Assembly: GCA_905235275.1 (NCBI GenBank)
Contig: CAJOLA010000001.1
Span: 1-64,000 of the forward strand
Origin: an uncultured Lachnospiraceae bacterium
GTDB lineage: Bacteria > Bacillota > Clostridia > Lachnospirales > Lachnospiraceae
DNA: 64,000 nt
Direction of reading: 5' to 3'
Numbering within the stretch: the stretch's first letter is position 1; every line of letters begins with the position of its first letter. Shown in pieces: positions 49,871 to 59,257 of this stretch. The position numbers and the translations under genes are program-made. A model generated the notes under the pieces. It was not told the DNA's origin, ran no database searches, and saw only the letters and a list, made by a program, of their open reading frames with translations.

Positions 49871-49914
49871 ATTTTATGAATTAATTTTTTTTTCCTTAAG
49901 CCCCCTAGGGGGTT
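49871..49914 (-). promoter_or_regulatory. Candidate promoter plus GC palindrome upstream of locus C
   Basis: CCCCCTAGGGGG at 49901-49912, one base from minus-strand TTAAGG - 17 bp - TAAAAT. Confidence 0.6.
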
Positions 49915-49987
49915 AATTTTGCCTGTTTTATCAAGTTTTTTAAGATTTTCTTTTTAGGAATATTAAAACGGTTAAAAACTTAAAAAA

Positions 49988-50027
49988 ATAAGGCGACTCC
50001 GTCTTTAAAAACGGAATCGCCTTTTTT
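49988..50027 (-). terminator. Terminator downstream of MT3 (T-rich on both sides)
   Basis: AAGGCGActCCGT-ctttaaaa-ACGGaaTCGCCTTTTTTT. Confidence 0.85.
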
Positions 50028-50044
50028 TATTGAAGACTTATTAA

Positions 50045-50782
50045 TCATCTGTATTGTGGTTTTCTGATTACATATGCTTCTCTTTTGTAATTATCATTGG
50101 AAAGCCAATCATTATCGACATACTTTTTTCTTTCAAGATTGTCGATATCTTTAAGACTTACTATGGTTATTTCATAACCGTCTCTGTCTATGTAATCAAA
50201 AGGCTTACCTTCACCTCTGTGCAACGGAAGGTTTTGTATGAGCTCTTCAGAGTATGAATTATCATCATTTTTGTCTTTATGATCTTCTGCCTTTACTTCT
50301 CTGCTTATACTGTTCCAATCTCCGTCAATAATGATCACACACCCTCCCGGTTTCGTTACACGGATCCATTCATCAACAGCTTCCCTCGGATGAGGCAGCG
50401 TCCATAAAAGATGCCTGTTAATAACGACATCAAATTTGTCATCCTCTTCGCCGGTGTTTTCCGCGTCCGCAATGTCAAAAGTAACGCGGCTCACAAGTCC
50501 TGCTTCGCTTACCTTTCTTTTTGCATCACTTTGCATGCCTTCGGATAAATCTATACCTTTTACGTTATATCCAAGCTCTGCAAGAAGCAGTGTCAAAAAT
50601 CCGGTACCGCATCCGACATCAAGAATGTCCTTTGTATCAACCGGTACAATGTTTTGTAAGAATTTTAACCATGCCTGTTTTTCATCATCACCTTTTAATC
50701 CGTGGCCGTCCTGGGCATCATAATCCTTACATCCGATATCCCAGTATCTTGCCACCTGCTCTTTTATTTCTTTGTCTTCCAA
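50045..50782 (-). CDS. Class I SAM-dependent methyltransferase (MT3)
   Basis: ILDVGCGTGFLTLLLAELGYNVKGIDLSEGM; RHLLWTLPHPREAVDEWIRVTKPGGCVIIIDGDW; close paralogue of MT2 without the His insert. Confidence 0.94.
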   Translation of the reverse strand: MEDKEIKEQVARYWDIGCKDYDAQDGHGLKGDDEKQAWLKFLQNIVPVDTKDILDVGCGTGFLTLLLAELGYNVKGIDLSEGMQSDAKRKVSEAGLVSRVTFDIADAENTGEEDDKFDVVINRHLLWTLPHPREAVDEWIRVTKPGGCVIIIDGDWNSISREVKAEDHKDKNDDNSYSEELIQNLPLHRGEGKPFDYIDRDGYEITIVSLKDIDNLERKKYVDNDWLSNDNYKREAYVIRKPQYR

Positions 50783-50784
50783 TT

Positions 50785-51420
50785 TTACACATCTGCCCTT
50801 TCTATATGATTTAATTCAGGTAGTTCTATTATACTTGTGCATACCCTTTCCGCAAGTGATTTGTTGTGGGTAATGATCATCATCCCCAGCTCCCGCTTCT
50901 TTGCTTCATCAAGAAGGAGATTCCAAATCTGCGCCTGGGTAATGGCATCAAGCATCGTTGTAATCTCATCACATATCAAAAATTTTGTTTTTGGTGAAAG
51001 AACTCTTGCTATACAAAATCTCTGCAGCTCTCCACCCGATAACTCAGACGGCCATCTGGTAAACCATTTTTTCTCAATGCCCATTCGACCGAGAAGGTCG
51101 TCATCCGGCACCCATGCCTCTTCTAAAATATCCTTCATCTTAAGACGCGGGTTAACGGAAAATTCGGGATGCTGATAAATCATCTGAACCGGTGAATATC
51201 CCTTTTTCGGAAGATCGCCCCCGTCAAGAGACACGCTCCCCGCCAAGGGCTTCAAGTATCCTGCAAGGATCTTTGCTAGTGTACTTTTACCGTAACCGGA
51301 TGGTCCAACAACACCAACCCTCTCACCGCTGTTTATGGTTATTGATATATCTTTTAATATCCACGGGCTTTTTTTTGTGTATTTAAAGTTAATATTCTCA
51401 CCCGTCAGCTGCATGTGCAC
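50785..51420 (-). CDS. Short ABC importer ATPase 2 (211 aa), locus D
   Basis: GPSGYGKSTLAKILAGY; LSGGELQRFCIARVLSPKTKFLICDEITTMLD. Confidence 0.93.
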   Translation of the reverse strand: MHMQLTGENINFKYTKKSPWILKDISITINSGERVGVVGPSGYGKSTLAKILAGYLKPLAGSVSLDGGDLPKKGYSPVQMIYQHPEFSVNPRLKMKDILEEAWVPDDDLLGRMGIEKKWFTRWPSELSGGELQRFCIARVLSPKTKFLICDEITTMLDAITQAQIWNLLLDEAKKRELGMMIITHNKSLAERVCTSIIELPELNHIERADV

Positions 51421-52318
51421 ACCTCACCTTTCCCCCTCTGACCTCCGTCATCGGAATATTTCCTGCGCATTTGTCATCTCTTAACCAACATCTCGGAGAA
51501 AACAGACATCCCGACGGCAAATCGCCGGCGTATGGCTGAGTTCCCCTGATGGGCGTGAAATCATTTTGCGGAAGAGCCTTAATAAGCGACTGAGAATACG
51601 GGTGTCTCAGTTTATCGCTGTTATGAACAAAGTCCTCAACCGGTGCAAGCTCCAAAACCGAGCCCGCATAAAAAACGGCAATACGATCGGCAACCCCCAG
51701 CGCCAGATCAATGTCATGTGTTATGAGAAGGATTCCCGTACCGTTATCTGCCAGCTCCCTGAAATCCTTCAGCGCCTCAAGTGCCATCTTAAGATCGAGA
51801 CCCGGCGTCGGCTCATCGGCTATTATTAAATCGGGCCTTCCCATAAGAGCCGATGTTACAAGAATTCTTCTTGACATACCTCCCGAGCACTGGAACGGAT
51901 ATTTTTCTTCCGTGCCCTTGGGCAGATTATATTGTTCAAAAAGCTCTTCCTGTCTCTCCTTGGTTCCGTTAACGCCGATAACCTGATCCCCCACTTTCAT
52001 GACGGGATCAAGGTGATCGACTGACTGGGGGATATAAGCTATATCCTTCCCCAGGTATTTTCTGATTGATTTTTCATCAATATCGTTTCCCTTATAAGTA
52101 ACTTCTCCCGTAACCGTTGCATTTTTCGGAAGCAATCCCAAAACCGCCTCCGCAAGAATACTTTTTCCGGAACCGCTCGATCCCACCACGGCGACTATCT
52201 CACCCTTGTTGATATCGAGCGAGAGCTGATGAATAACCTCCAGCTCATACTTATGGAAACCTTTTTTATACATACTGAAAGAAACCAGCAGATCTTTTAC
52301 TTTTAATAATTCTTCCAT
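51398..52318 (-). CDS. ABC importer ATPase 1, locus D
   Basis: GSSGSGKSILAEAVLGLLP; CSGGMSRRILVTSALMGRPDLIIADEPTPGLD; C-terminal SGCLFSPRCWLRDDKC. Confidence 0.93.
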   Translation of the reverse strand: MEELLKVKDLLVSFSMYKKGFHKYELEVIHQLSLDINKGEIVAVVGSSGSGKSILAEAVLGLLPKNATVTGEVTYKGNDIDEKSIRKYLGKDIAYIPQSVDHLDPVMKVGDQVIGVNGTKERQEELFEQYNLPKGTEEKYPFQCSGGMSRRILVTSALMGRPDLIIADEPTPGLDLKMALEALKDFRELADNGTGILLITHDIDLALGVADRIAVFYAGSVLELAPVEDFVHNSDKLRHPYSQSLIKALPQNDFTPIRGTQPYAGDLPSGCLFSPRCWLRDDKCAGNIPMTEVRGGKVRCAHAADG

Positions 52319-52332
52319 ACTGACTCCTTTCG

Positions 52333-53178
52333 TTATTCATTACCGGTATTAGGATTAAGAAGATGCTTAAGTCCTTCACCTATCAGATCAAAAAAGATTA
52401 CCGCTATAAGAAGCATCAGACCCGGGAATACCGCCAGCCACCATTTTCCGGTAACTATATGCGTCATGGCTTCCGCAAGAATAACACCGATTGCCGGCAG
52501 CTCTTTTGGAAGTCCGAATCCCAAAAACGTAACTGATGATTCATGCATAATCGCATGCGGAAACAGAAGGGTCACACCGATAAAGTACACCGGCAATATA
52601 TGCGGAATAATGTGCTTTACTGCAACCTGCCATCTGGTTTTTCCCATCTTATAGGCAGCAAGAACGTACTGGGAGCTTCTTACCTGCAATACCTCCTGCC
52701 TGATCATTCGGGTCATGGACGGCCAGTGCGTTACCGCAACGGCAACGGTTATACCGAGTACGCCTTTTCCCATCATGAACGAAATAAGGATTAGAAGTAC
52801 AAGGTGAGGAAGACCCATACAAAGATCGACCGCAAAGTTTACAACCCTGTCAACCCATCCTCCAAATACTGCAGACAATATACCCATTACTATGGCTATT
52901 ACGGAACTGATTGCCACGGCAATAAGTCCTATTACCATACTGATGGATAAACCCTTTACGGATCTAAAGAACATGTCTCGCCCCAGATTATCGGTTCCAA
53001 ACCAATGCTCACCTGAAGGCGGTAAAAATTTGGTATCAAAATTTACCGCGTATGAATCCTCCCCGAGACAGCATCCCCAGATGAATATTCCCAAAAGATA
53101 TATCAGGGCAATAATCATCGTTATAAGGAGTACGACTCTTTGGTTCATAAGCCCGGTCTTTTTATATATTTTATGCAT
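52333..53178 (-). CDS. ABC importer permease (NikC-like), locus D
   Basis: HWFGTDNLGRDMFFRSVKGLSISMVIGL; VTFLGFGLPKELPAIGVILAEA. Confidence 0.94.
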   Translation of the reverse strand: MHKIYKKTGLMNQRVVLLITMIIALIYLLGIFIWGCCLGEDSYAVNFDTKFLPPSGEHWFGTDNLGRDMFFRSVKGLSISMVIGLIAVAISSVIAIVMGILSAVFGGWVDRVVNFAVDLCMGLPHLVLLILISFMMGKGVLGITVAVAVTHWPSMTRMIRQEVLQVRSSQYVLAAYKMGKTRWQVAVKHIIPHILPVYFIGVTLLFPHAIMHESSVTFLGFGLPKELPAIGVILAEAMTHIVTGKWWLAVFPGLMLLIAVIFFDLIGEGLKHLLNPNTGNE

Positions 53179-54154
53179 TCGCCTTACCCTCCCTTAATCT
53201 CGGATCAAATACTCCGTAGAGGATATCGGCTATCAGATTTCCGGCAAAAACAAATAACGCCGAAATAAGTGATATTCCCAATAGAAGCGGTACGTCTGCA
53301 CTTAGAGCTGCCGCCGTCGTTGCAGTTCCTATTCCCGGATATGAGAATACATTTTCCGCAAGCGCCATTCCTCCGAAAAGCTCACTGAAGGATGCAAACT
53401 GCAACGTGATTGCAGGCAATGCTATATTCCTTAAAATATGACGTCTTGTTATCTGCCTGTCTGTCTCTCCTCTCGTTTTTGCGTATAAAACGTAATCACT
53501 TCTGTTAATCTCGACATATTTTTGCCTGGTATATAGTATTACATCTCCCATGCTTACTATCGTTAAGGTAAAAGCCGGAAGTACCATATGATACAGTCTG
53601 TCCGCGAAAGTTACGTCGGACGATACTTTACCCATCGGCGTCGCCATACCTATCGGGAACCACCCCAGCAGCACACCGAACACTGTCAGGATTATCAGTC
53701 CCAGCCAAAAGGTCGGCGCTGATTTTAATCCCAAAAAAATCGTTTTGATAATGCGGTCAAAAACACTGTTCTCATGCTTTCCGCATGCCATGCCCAGGAA
53801 AAATCCGATAATTCCCGAAAGCGCCCATGAAACCATCATTAACACAAATGACATGGAAAATCTTTCAAAAATAACATCGGCAACCGGTCTTTTATACGTT
53901 ATGGACGTTCCCATATCGCCCTGAAACAAATGCCCCAGCCATGTAAAAAATCTCTGAGGAAGCGGATCGTTGAGCCCCCAATACTGCGCTATCTCCTGCC
54001 TTGCCTCAGGCGAAAGAGTCGACTCCGTTCCGACATAAGTCGTCAGAGGATCTATCGGTGCACTTGTTATGAGAATAAAAGCAAGAAGACTTACGGAAAA
54101 TAACAGAATTACCAGTCTGATTATTTCACTCACAAGGCTTTTCGTCTTGAACAT
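53171..54154 (-). CDS. ABC importer permease (NikB-like), locus D
   Basis: FILITSAPIDPLTTYVGTESTLSPEARQEIAQYWGLNDP; AENVFSYPGIGTATTAAAL. ATG overlaps the SBP stop codon (TAATG). Confidence 0.94.
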   Translation of the reverse strand: MFKTKSLVSEIIRLVILLFSVSLLAFILITSAPIDPLTTYVGTESTLSPEARQEIAQYWGLNDPLPQRFFTWLGHLFQGDMGTSITYKRPVADVIFERFSMSFVLMMVSWALSGIIGFFLGMACGKHENSVFDRIIKTIFLGLKSAPTFWLGLIILTVFGVLLGWFPIGMATPMGKVSSDVTFADRLYHMVLPAFTLTIVSMGDVILYTRQKYVEINRSDYVLYAKTRGETDRQITRRHILRNIALPAITLQFASFSELFGGMALAENVFSYPGIGTATTAAALSADVPLLLGISLISALFVFAGNLIADILYGVFDPRLREGKANA

Positions 54155-55809
54155 TATTTCCACTTCCAATCTTTCATGTTACAAATGATTGGACCTCCGT
54201 GTCCGTGAGGATGAGGTATCTGGGTACTCTTTGAAACATTAAGATTGTCATTTATAAAGTAGCAATGCTCTATATTTACAAGATAGAGATATGGGTAATC
54301 TTCCTCAGCGATGTCCTGAGCTTCACGCCATTCTTTTATTGCATCAGGTTCGTTATTCGCATCGATGGCTTTTGTTATTGCTTCATCCACCTTTGGATTA
54401 TTGTATGCTATAACATTCGAATATCCCGTAAGGAAGTTCTTGGAATAGAATAAGTTTTCAATAACCGTCGGACTGTACTGTCCCCAGCCCCATACAAGAG
54501 GCGTTGAATACATAAGACCTTCCGCATCATCCCATGAAGCATTTTTTACATTTATCTTAATTCCAAGGTCCTTTGCATTCTCCGAAAATGCCACGGCAAG
54601 ATTATATCTGTCTTCATCGTTACCCGGTGCGATAACATCAAATTCACAAGCGAGCCCGTCTTTCTTTCTTACGTCACCTTCCAGCTTCCAACCGGCATCG
54701 TCAAGTATCTTTTTCGCCTCATCAAGACGGTTGTCAGACCATGTCTTTGTGGTTGCCCACTGAAGATTATTGGTGAAATGCACGGCAGGCTTTCCTACTC
54801 CGTTAAATGCATTTTGAATTATCTGCTGTCTGTTAATTCCGATGGAAAGAGCTTCTCTTACGGCATGATCGCTGGTAACGTTGTTTCCAACCTTGCGCTC
54901 AATACCGTCCTTATCTTTCATCGTGCCCTCTTCAATCATCGGGAAACTGATCTGACGAACGTCCATGGTTTCAAAACGATCCAATGTCATTCCGGGTGCG
55001 GTTTTATTGGCATGGGTGGATCCGACCATAACGATGTCAAGCTGTCCTGACTGCGCAGCCGCAACCGCCGCATCCTGATCCATGTATACTATCGTAACCT
55101 TATCAATACTCGGGGCACCGTCAAAATGATCTTTATTGGCTTCAAGAATTATCTGCTGGTTAGGTGTATATTCAAGCACCTTCCATGCGCCCGTTCCTAT
55201 CGGCTTCGTATCAAAAGCGGAACTGTTATAAGCATCACTTGGAACTATCTGCAGTCTCGATGCAACATCGACGAAAGGTGAGTACGGTTCTTTAAGCTTA
55301 AACTCAACCGTGTAATCATCCTTAGCCGTTGCGCTTTCAAGGTTAGTCAGGTCTACGTTCTCATTATTAGCCTGATTGTTTTTTACTTCGTTGTATGTAA
55401 ATGTCACATCCTCTGCGGTAAAATCACTGCCGTCCGAGAATTTTATACCTTTTTTAAGAGTAAAAGTATATGTAAGGGCATCATCGCTGATAGTCCATGT
55501 ATCGGCAAGATCGCCAACATATTCGGAATTCGGATTAACCTTTAAAAGTGCATTACAAACAAACGGATAACCGTAAGACATTGATCCTTTTACGGGATCA
55601 AGACTGTTATCAAAAATCGAGGTTCCGAGGAACGCTGTTACATCCCCTGAAGATTTCAGGCTGCCACCGCCGCTGCTTTGAGCCTGCGTGGTAGCTTCGC
55701 CTGTAGTTTCTCCTCCGGTATTGCCTCCGGAACTTCCACATCCTGCAAGTCCGATAGCTCCCACTACCGCAAGTGCAGATAAAGTCATTGGTAAAACTTT
55801 TTTTAACAT
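54154..55809 (-). CDS. Extracellular solute-binding protein family 5, locus D
   Basis: Lipobox GLAGCGSSGG; FTLKKGIKFSDGSDFTAEDVTFTY; C-terminal HPHGHGGPIICNMKDWKWK. Confidence 0.94.
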   Translation of the reverse strand: MLKKVLPMTLSALAVVGAIGLAGCGSSGGNTGGETTGEATTQAQSSGGGSLKSSGDVTAFLGTSIFDNSLDPVKGSMSYGYPFVCNALLKVNPNSEYVGDLADTWTISDDALTYTFTLKKGIKFSDGSDFTAEDVTFTYNEVKNNQANNENVDLTNLESATAKDDYTVEFKLKEPYSPFVDVASRLQIVPSDAYNSSAFDTKPIGTGAWKVLEYTPNQQIILEANKDHFDGAPSIDKVTIVYMDQDAAVAAAQSGQLDIVMVGSTHANKTAPGMTLDRFETMDVRQISFPMIEEGTMKDKDGIERKVGNNVTSDHAVREALSIGINRQQIIQNAFNGVGKPAVHFTNNLQWATTKTWSDNRLDEAKKILDDAGWKLEGDVRKKDGLACEFDVIAPGNDEDRYNLAVAFSENAKDLGIKINVKNASWDDAEGLMYSTPLVWGWGQYSPTVIENLFYSKNFLTGYSNVIAYNNPKVDEAITKAIDANNEPDAIKEWREAQDIAEEDYPYLYLVNIEHCYFINDNLNVSKSTQIPHPHGHGGPIICNMKDWKWK

Positions 55810-55991
55810 ATATTTTTCTCCTTAAAAATTTTTTTGCAATAAACCTTTAACACAGATGATTTATGCCACATAAATGATAGATGGAACATCTGTCAAAAAT
55901 AAGCCCTGTATGGGGATATGTTCTCCTGTAATTTTCTTATGATTTTTAAACCGCCGACATATTTTCAAACAACAGGAATTTGTCCCGAAAC

Positions 55992-56020
55992 AAAAAAACA
56001 GGCTTCAAACGCCTGTTTCA
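55992..56020 (-). terminator. Rho-independent terminator of the ylmH-like gene
   Basis: Minus strand AAACAGGC-gtttgaa-GCCTGTTTTTTT. Confidence 0.88.
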
Positions 56021-56039
56021 TAAAACTGCCGACTTAATT

Positions 56040-56789
56040 TCACACATATTTCCTCACCGTAACGGACACGTTCCCCTTTGCGGTTTTTTTACTTTCACCG
56101 TCATATACAAACTTCCCGTGCCCGCGTACCGCCACGACATCTCCCACGGATAATACAAGACTTTCATTCCCGCAGTTTTTGCCGTTTACAAGCACCATTC
56201 CCGATGTGAAAAGCACACGAGACGCAGATCTTGAAAGATTATAGAGCCTGGCAATAATTGCATCTATCCTGGGTGTGGCCACTATCAGACGAAGCTCCTT
56301 TAATTCAGGCTCAAGTCCTTCCGGAATCTCTTTTACCCTCTCACACATGACCGTTGTATTTTTTATGCGGTCAATATTTTCCGTAACAAATCCTGCGATG
56401 CGTTCATTAACGAACACGTAAGCGGTTGATTTATGTTTATCGATCATGATATCGCCTATGGTATCACGCTCAATTCCCAGGCTCATAAGACTCCCCAAAA
56501 AATCCCTGTGCGTTAAGGGCTCGGCATACTTTGAATTAAGAGCCCTTATCCTTATTATCGCTATGGGAAAATCACATTCGTATCCGAGCTCATCCGCATC
56601 TCCGAAGCGCACCATGACTCGTTCGCACTCCTTCGCTCCGCCCCAGGTCTTTATATACTTCCCGTTTGAGACATCAAAACAAAGGGCGGCATCCCCGGGG
56701 GACAAAAATCCCGTAAAACGGTAAACGCCGCCCGATATGGCCTGCCGCTCAAGATCTTCAAATCTTTTTTTTAAAAAATGCTCATCCAT
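56040..56789 (-). CDS. ylmH: YlmH-like RNA-binding protein with S4 domain
   Basis: FTGFLSPGDAALC N-terminal part; HRDFLGSLMSLGIERDTIGDI; C-terminal S4 domain RIDAIIARLYNLSRSASRVLFTSGMVLVNGK. Confidence 0.88.
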   Translation of the reverse strand: MDEHFLKKRFEDLERQAISGGVYRFTGFLSPGDAALCFDVSNGKYIKTWGGAKECERVMVRFGDADELGYECDFPIAIIRIRALNSKYAEPLTHRDFLGSLMSLGIERDTIGDIMIDKHKSTAYVFVNERIAGFVTENIDRIKNTTVMCERVKEIPEGLEPELKELRLIVATPRIDAIIARLYNLSRSASRVLFTSGMVLVNGKNCGNESLVLSVGDVVAVRGHGKFVYDGESKKTAKGNVSVTVRKYV

Positions 56790-56838
56790 AACAGGTGTTA
56801 AATTAAACTTTCAAATTCTGTTCCTTTTATTCTCCGAC

Positions 56839-59166
56839 TTACGGAAGGAAGTTTATTCTTCCCTGTCCGTCGGGATCGGAGTATTCGGAAGGAATCTCTC
56901 CTCCGAGATATTTAAGATATTCCTCAAGCGACTCCACGTCAGTTATCATTCTTCCCATATCCATGCGCTCACCGGTAAACATATTGTAACCGTTTCCGTC
57001 GTTTATAAGAATGTAGTCGATTGACGTGCATTTATATAATCGGTTCGGATCAAGAGGCTCTCCGTTCACTTTAATATTGCTGACCCTTCGCGGACCGTCC
57101 ACGGATACGAATTCATCTAATTCATTGACTTTAACGGATGACTCTATGGAAGTATCAACGTCAAACGTGATACCTGATACCTGAAGAAATCCTCCGAACA
57201 TATCAGGGAATGAATGAACACTGAATTCCAGGGCGTCAGCAATCTCACTTCCCTTCACTTTACTTAAAGCAAGCTGATTGACAAACGGATTTACATTAAG
57301 AAGGTCTCCGCGCTTTATCTCTCCGGGGGTGATATTCGCCCTCACACCGCCACCGTTAACAAATGCTATCTCTGCTCCCGCAGAGTATCTGTATGCATCC
57401 GCAACGAAATCACCGAGGTTCGTTTCATTATTTCTGACAAGCCATCCGGCATCGTCTTTTGCAACAAGCCCGAAATCAGTCTTACCAACCTTTTGCTCAG
57501 TTATCTTTGCGAGCATTTCTTTTTCTTCATTTATGACTTTGGTCGTCTCCGCATCAGACTTTGTATAATCACCGATAAGTTCGGTCTTCATATTCCCTGC
57601 CGGGTCAATGGTAAGCTTTCCTATGGAAGGCAGCTGATAGCCGTCCTGGGTAAGCAGCACATCCTTACCTTCGGAATTTTTAACCTTCTCCATCTCCACT
57701 ATACTGTGGGAATGTCCGTCCAAAACGACATCTATTCCTTTTGTATTTGCTATCACATCATTAGATGTGTAAGGAGTATCCGAAGCATTTATTCCCAAAT
57801 GCGACAAGAGAATGCAGTAATCGGCTCCCTCATTTCTTGCATCATCCACTGCTTTCTGAACTGCGTCATAAAGATTGCGTCCGTTATTTCCCTCACGGAA
57901 TCCGTATATGAAATTTCCGTTTTCATCCTGGAAAAATTTCGGAGTTGATTCCGTCGGAGTCGTAGGCGTGGTCACTCCCACAAAAGCTATTTGCTTTCCT
58001 CCGGCATCCATTATCGTGTACGGTTCAAATACAAGCTCTCCGGTCCTTAAGTCGGTGAAATTACAGGACACATAAGGATAATTGGCACTTCCCGTCAAAT
58101 CCATAAATCTGTCCATTCCGTAATCATAATCATGGTTTCCGGGAGTAGCCACGTCATAGCCGACAATATTCATTATGTTTCGTATCGCCCCACCCTGTGT
58201 GAGTGTTCCAAGCGCCGCCCCCTGGAATTCATCCCCGCTGTCAACAAGGAATACGATGTTGTTTGGATCTGCTTCAAGCTCTTTTTTGTATGAGGCAAGA
58301 GCGGAATAACCGATATTATTATCTACGCCGCAGTGAACGTCATTGGTATAGAGAACGATTATATTCTTATTGTCATCATCCCCTTTGTTCAAATATGTAA
58401 TGTTTGAAGGCTTTGCATAAATCTCAAATTCAGCCCCCGATACCGCACTGCCTTCTTCATCCGTCTTATTTATACAAAATCCTTCGGGCTCATCCGCATT
58501 AACCTGATACGATCCGGCAAAGCCTGCAGCGCCCAAGGCTCCCGCGCAAATAAATACGATAAGAGAACCGAACCTTTTCTTTTTTATCAGAATTGCACCG
58601 ACAACCGTTAATGCGGCTCCCGCGGCAATGCCGACCCAAAGCGATAAATGATTTTTATCTCCCGTATCCGGCGTACCTGTGACATGCTCTCCCGCACCCG
58701 TGTAATCCGTCGGCAAGTTATCATCGGCGGGCGTTACTTCCGCCTTACGGTTTATTATATTCACGCTGCCTTTGCTTAAATCCGCACTGACAGACCTCTC
58801 ATCCGCCGTATACCCTTTAGGAATAACGGATTCATATATCCTTATCTCTCCGTCCGTCCCGTAACCGGTAAGATTAATCTTTCCCCGATCATCAGTTTTA
58901 TATGTCCCCAGGAGCTTTTCATTTTCAAAAAGCTCTGCAAACTCATCGTAAGTCACATATTCGCTTTTCAATCCGTCCGGCCAACCGACGGCATACAAAT
59001 CATAATCTTTAGGAACATCATCAATTGACGCAGGAGCAGGCCCGGAATATGTTACGGAACCGCTCCCGTAGTCTGCCGCTTCTACTGAATATGCACTTAA
59101 AACAGCAGCCCCCGACAGGACTGCCGCCCCCAAAATAACACCTGCCATTTTCTTTGCGTTTTTCAT
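56839..59166 (-). CDS. 5'-nucleotidase/2',3'-cyclic phosphodiesterase-family surface protein with N-terminal SpaA-like and internal sorting-signal-like segments
   Basis: Metallophosphatase motifs IIVLYTNDVHCG, DSGDEFQG, TPGNHDYDYG, LSHLG, LDGHSHS; C-terminal NGGGVRANITPGEIKRGDLLNVNPFVNQL. N-terminal signal peptide plus PDTGD-TM-KKKR. Confidence 0.9.
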   Translation of the reverse strand: MKNAKKMAGVILGAAVLSGAAVLSAYSVEAADYGSGSVTYSGPAPASIDDVPKDYDLYAVGWPDGLKSEYVTYDEFAELFENEKLLGTYKTDDRGKINLTGYGTDGEIRIYESVIPKGYTADERSVSADLSKGSVNIINRKAEVTPADDNLPTDYTGAGEHVTGTPDTGDKNHLSLWVGIAAGAALTVVGAILIKKKRFGSLIVFICAGALGAAGFAGSYQVNADEPEGFCINKTDEEGSAVSGAEFEIYAKPSNITYLNKGDDDNKNIIVLYTNDVHCGVDNNIGYSALASYKKELEADPNNIVFLVDSGDEFQGAALGTLTQGGAIRNIMNIVGYDVATPGNHDYDYGMDRFMDLTGSANYPYVSCNFTDLRTGELVFEPYTIMDAGGKQIAFVGVTTPTTPTESTPKFFQDENGNFIYGFREGNNGRNLYDAVQKAVDDARNEGADYCILLSHLGINASDTPYTSNDVIANTKGIDVVLDGHSHSIVEMEKVKNSEGKDVLLTQDGYQLPSIGKLTIDPAGNMKTELIGDYTKSDAETTKVINEEKEMLAKITEQKVGKTDFGLVAKDDAGWLVRNNETNLGDFVADAYRYSAGAEIAFVNGGGVRANITPGEIKRGDLLNVNPFVNQLALSKVKGSEIADALEFSVHSFPDMFGGFLQVSGITFDVDTSIESSVKVNELDEFVSVDGPRRVSNIKVNGEPLDPNRLYKCTSIDYILINDGNGYNMFTGERMDMGRMITDVESLEEYLKYLGGEIPSEYSDPDGQGRINFLP

Positions 59167-59227
59167 CGAACTCCTCCCTTCCCATATCTGTTACACTTGT
59201 TTACATTTTATCACAATAAAATGCAAT

Positions 59228-59256
59228 AAGACACGGGAAGTTATTCCCGTGTCTTA
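59228..59256 (-). terminator. Terminator-like hairpin at end of locus E
   Basis: AAGACACGGGA-agttat-TCCCGTGTCTT, 11 bp stem next to the ATPase stop. Confidence 0.75.
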
Positions 59257-59257
59257 T

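Noticed and set aside
39586-49914. GC palindromes considered as Rho-independent terminators
   Set aside because: The arms are only 5-6 bp with a 1-2 nt centre, no T-tract follows, and each sits upstream of a gene start next to promoter-like boxes.
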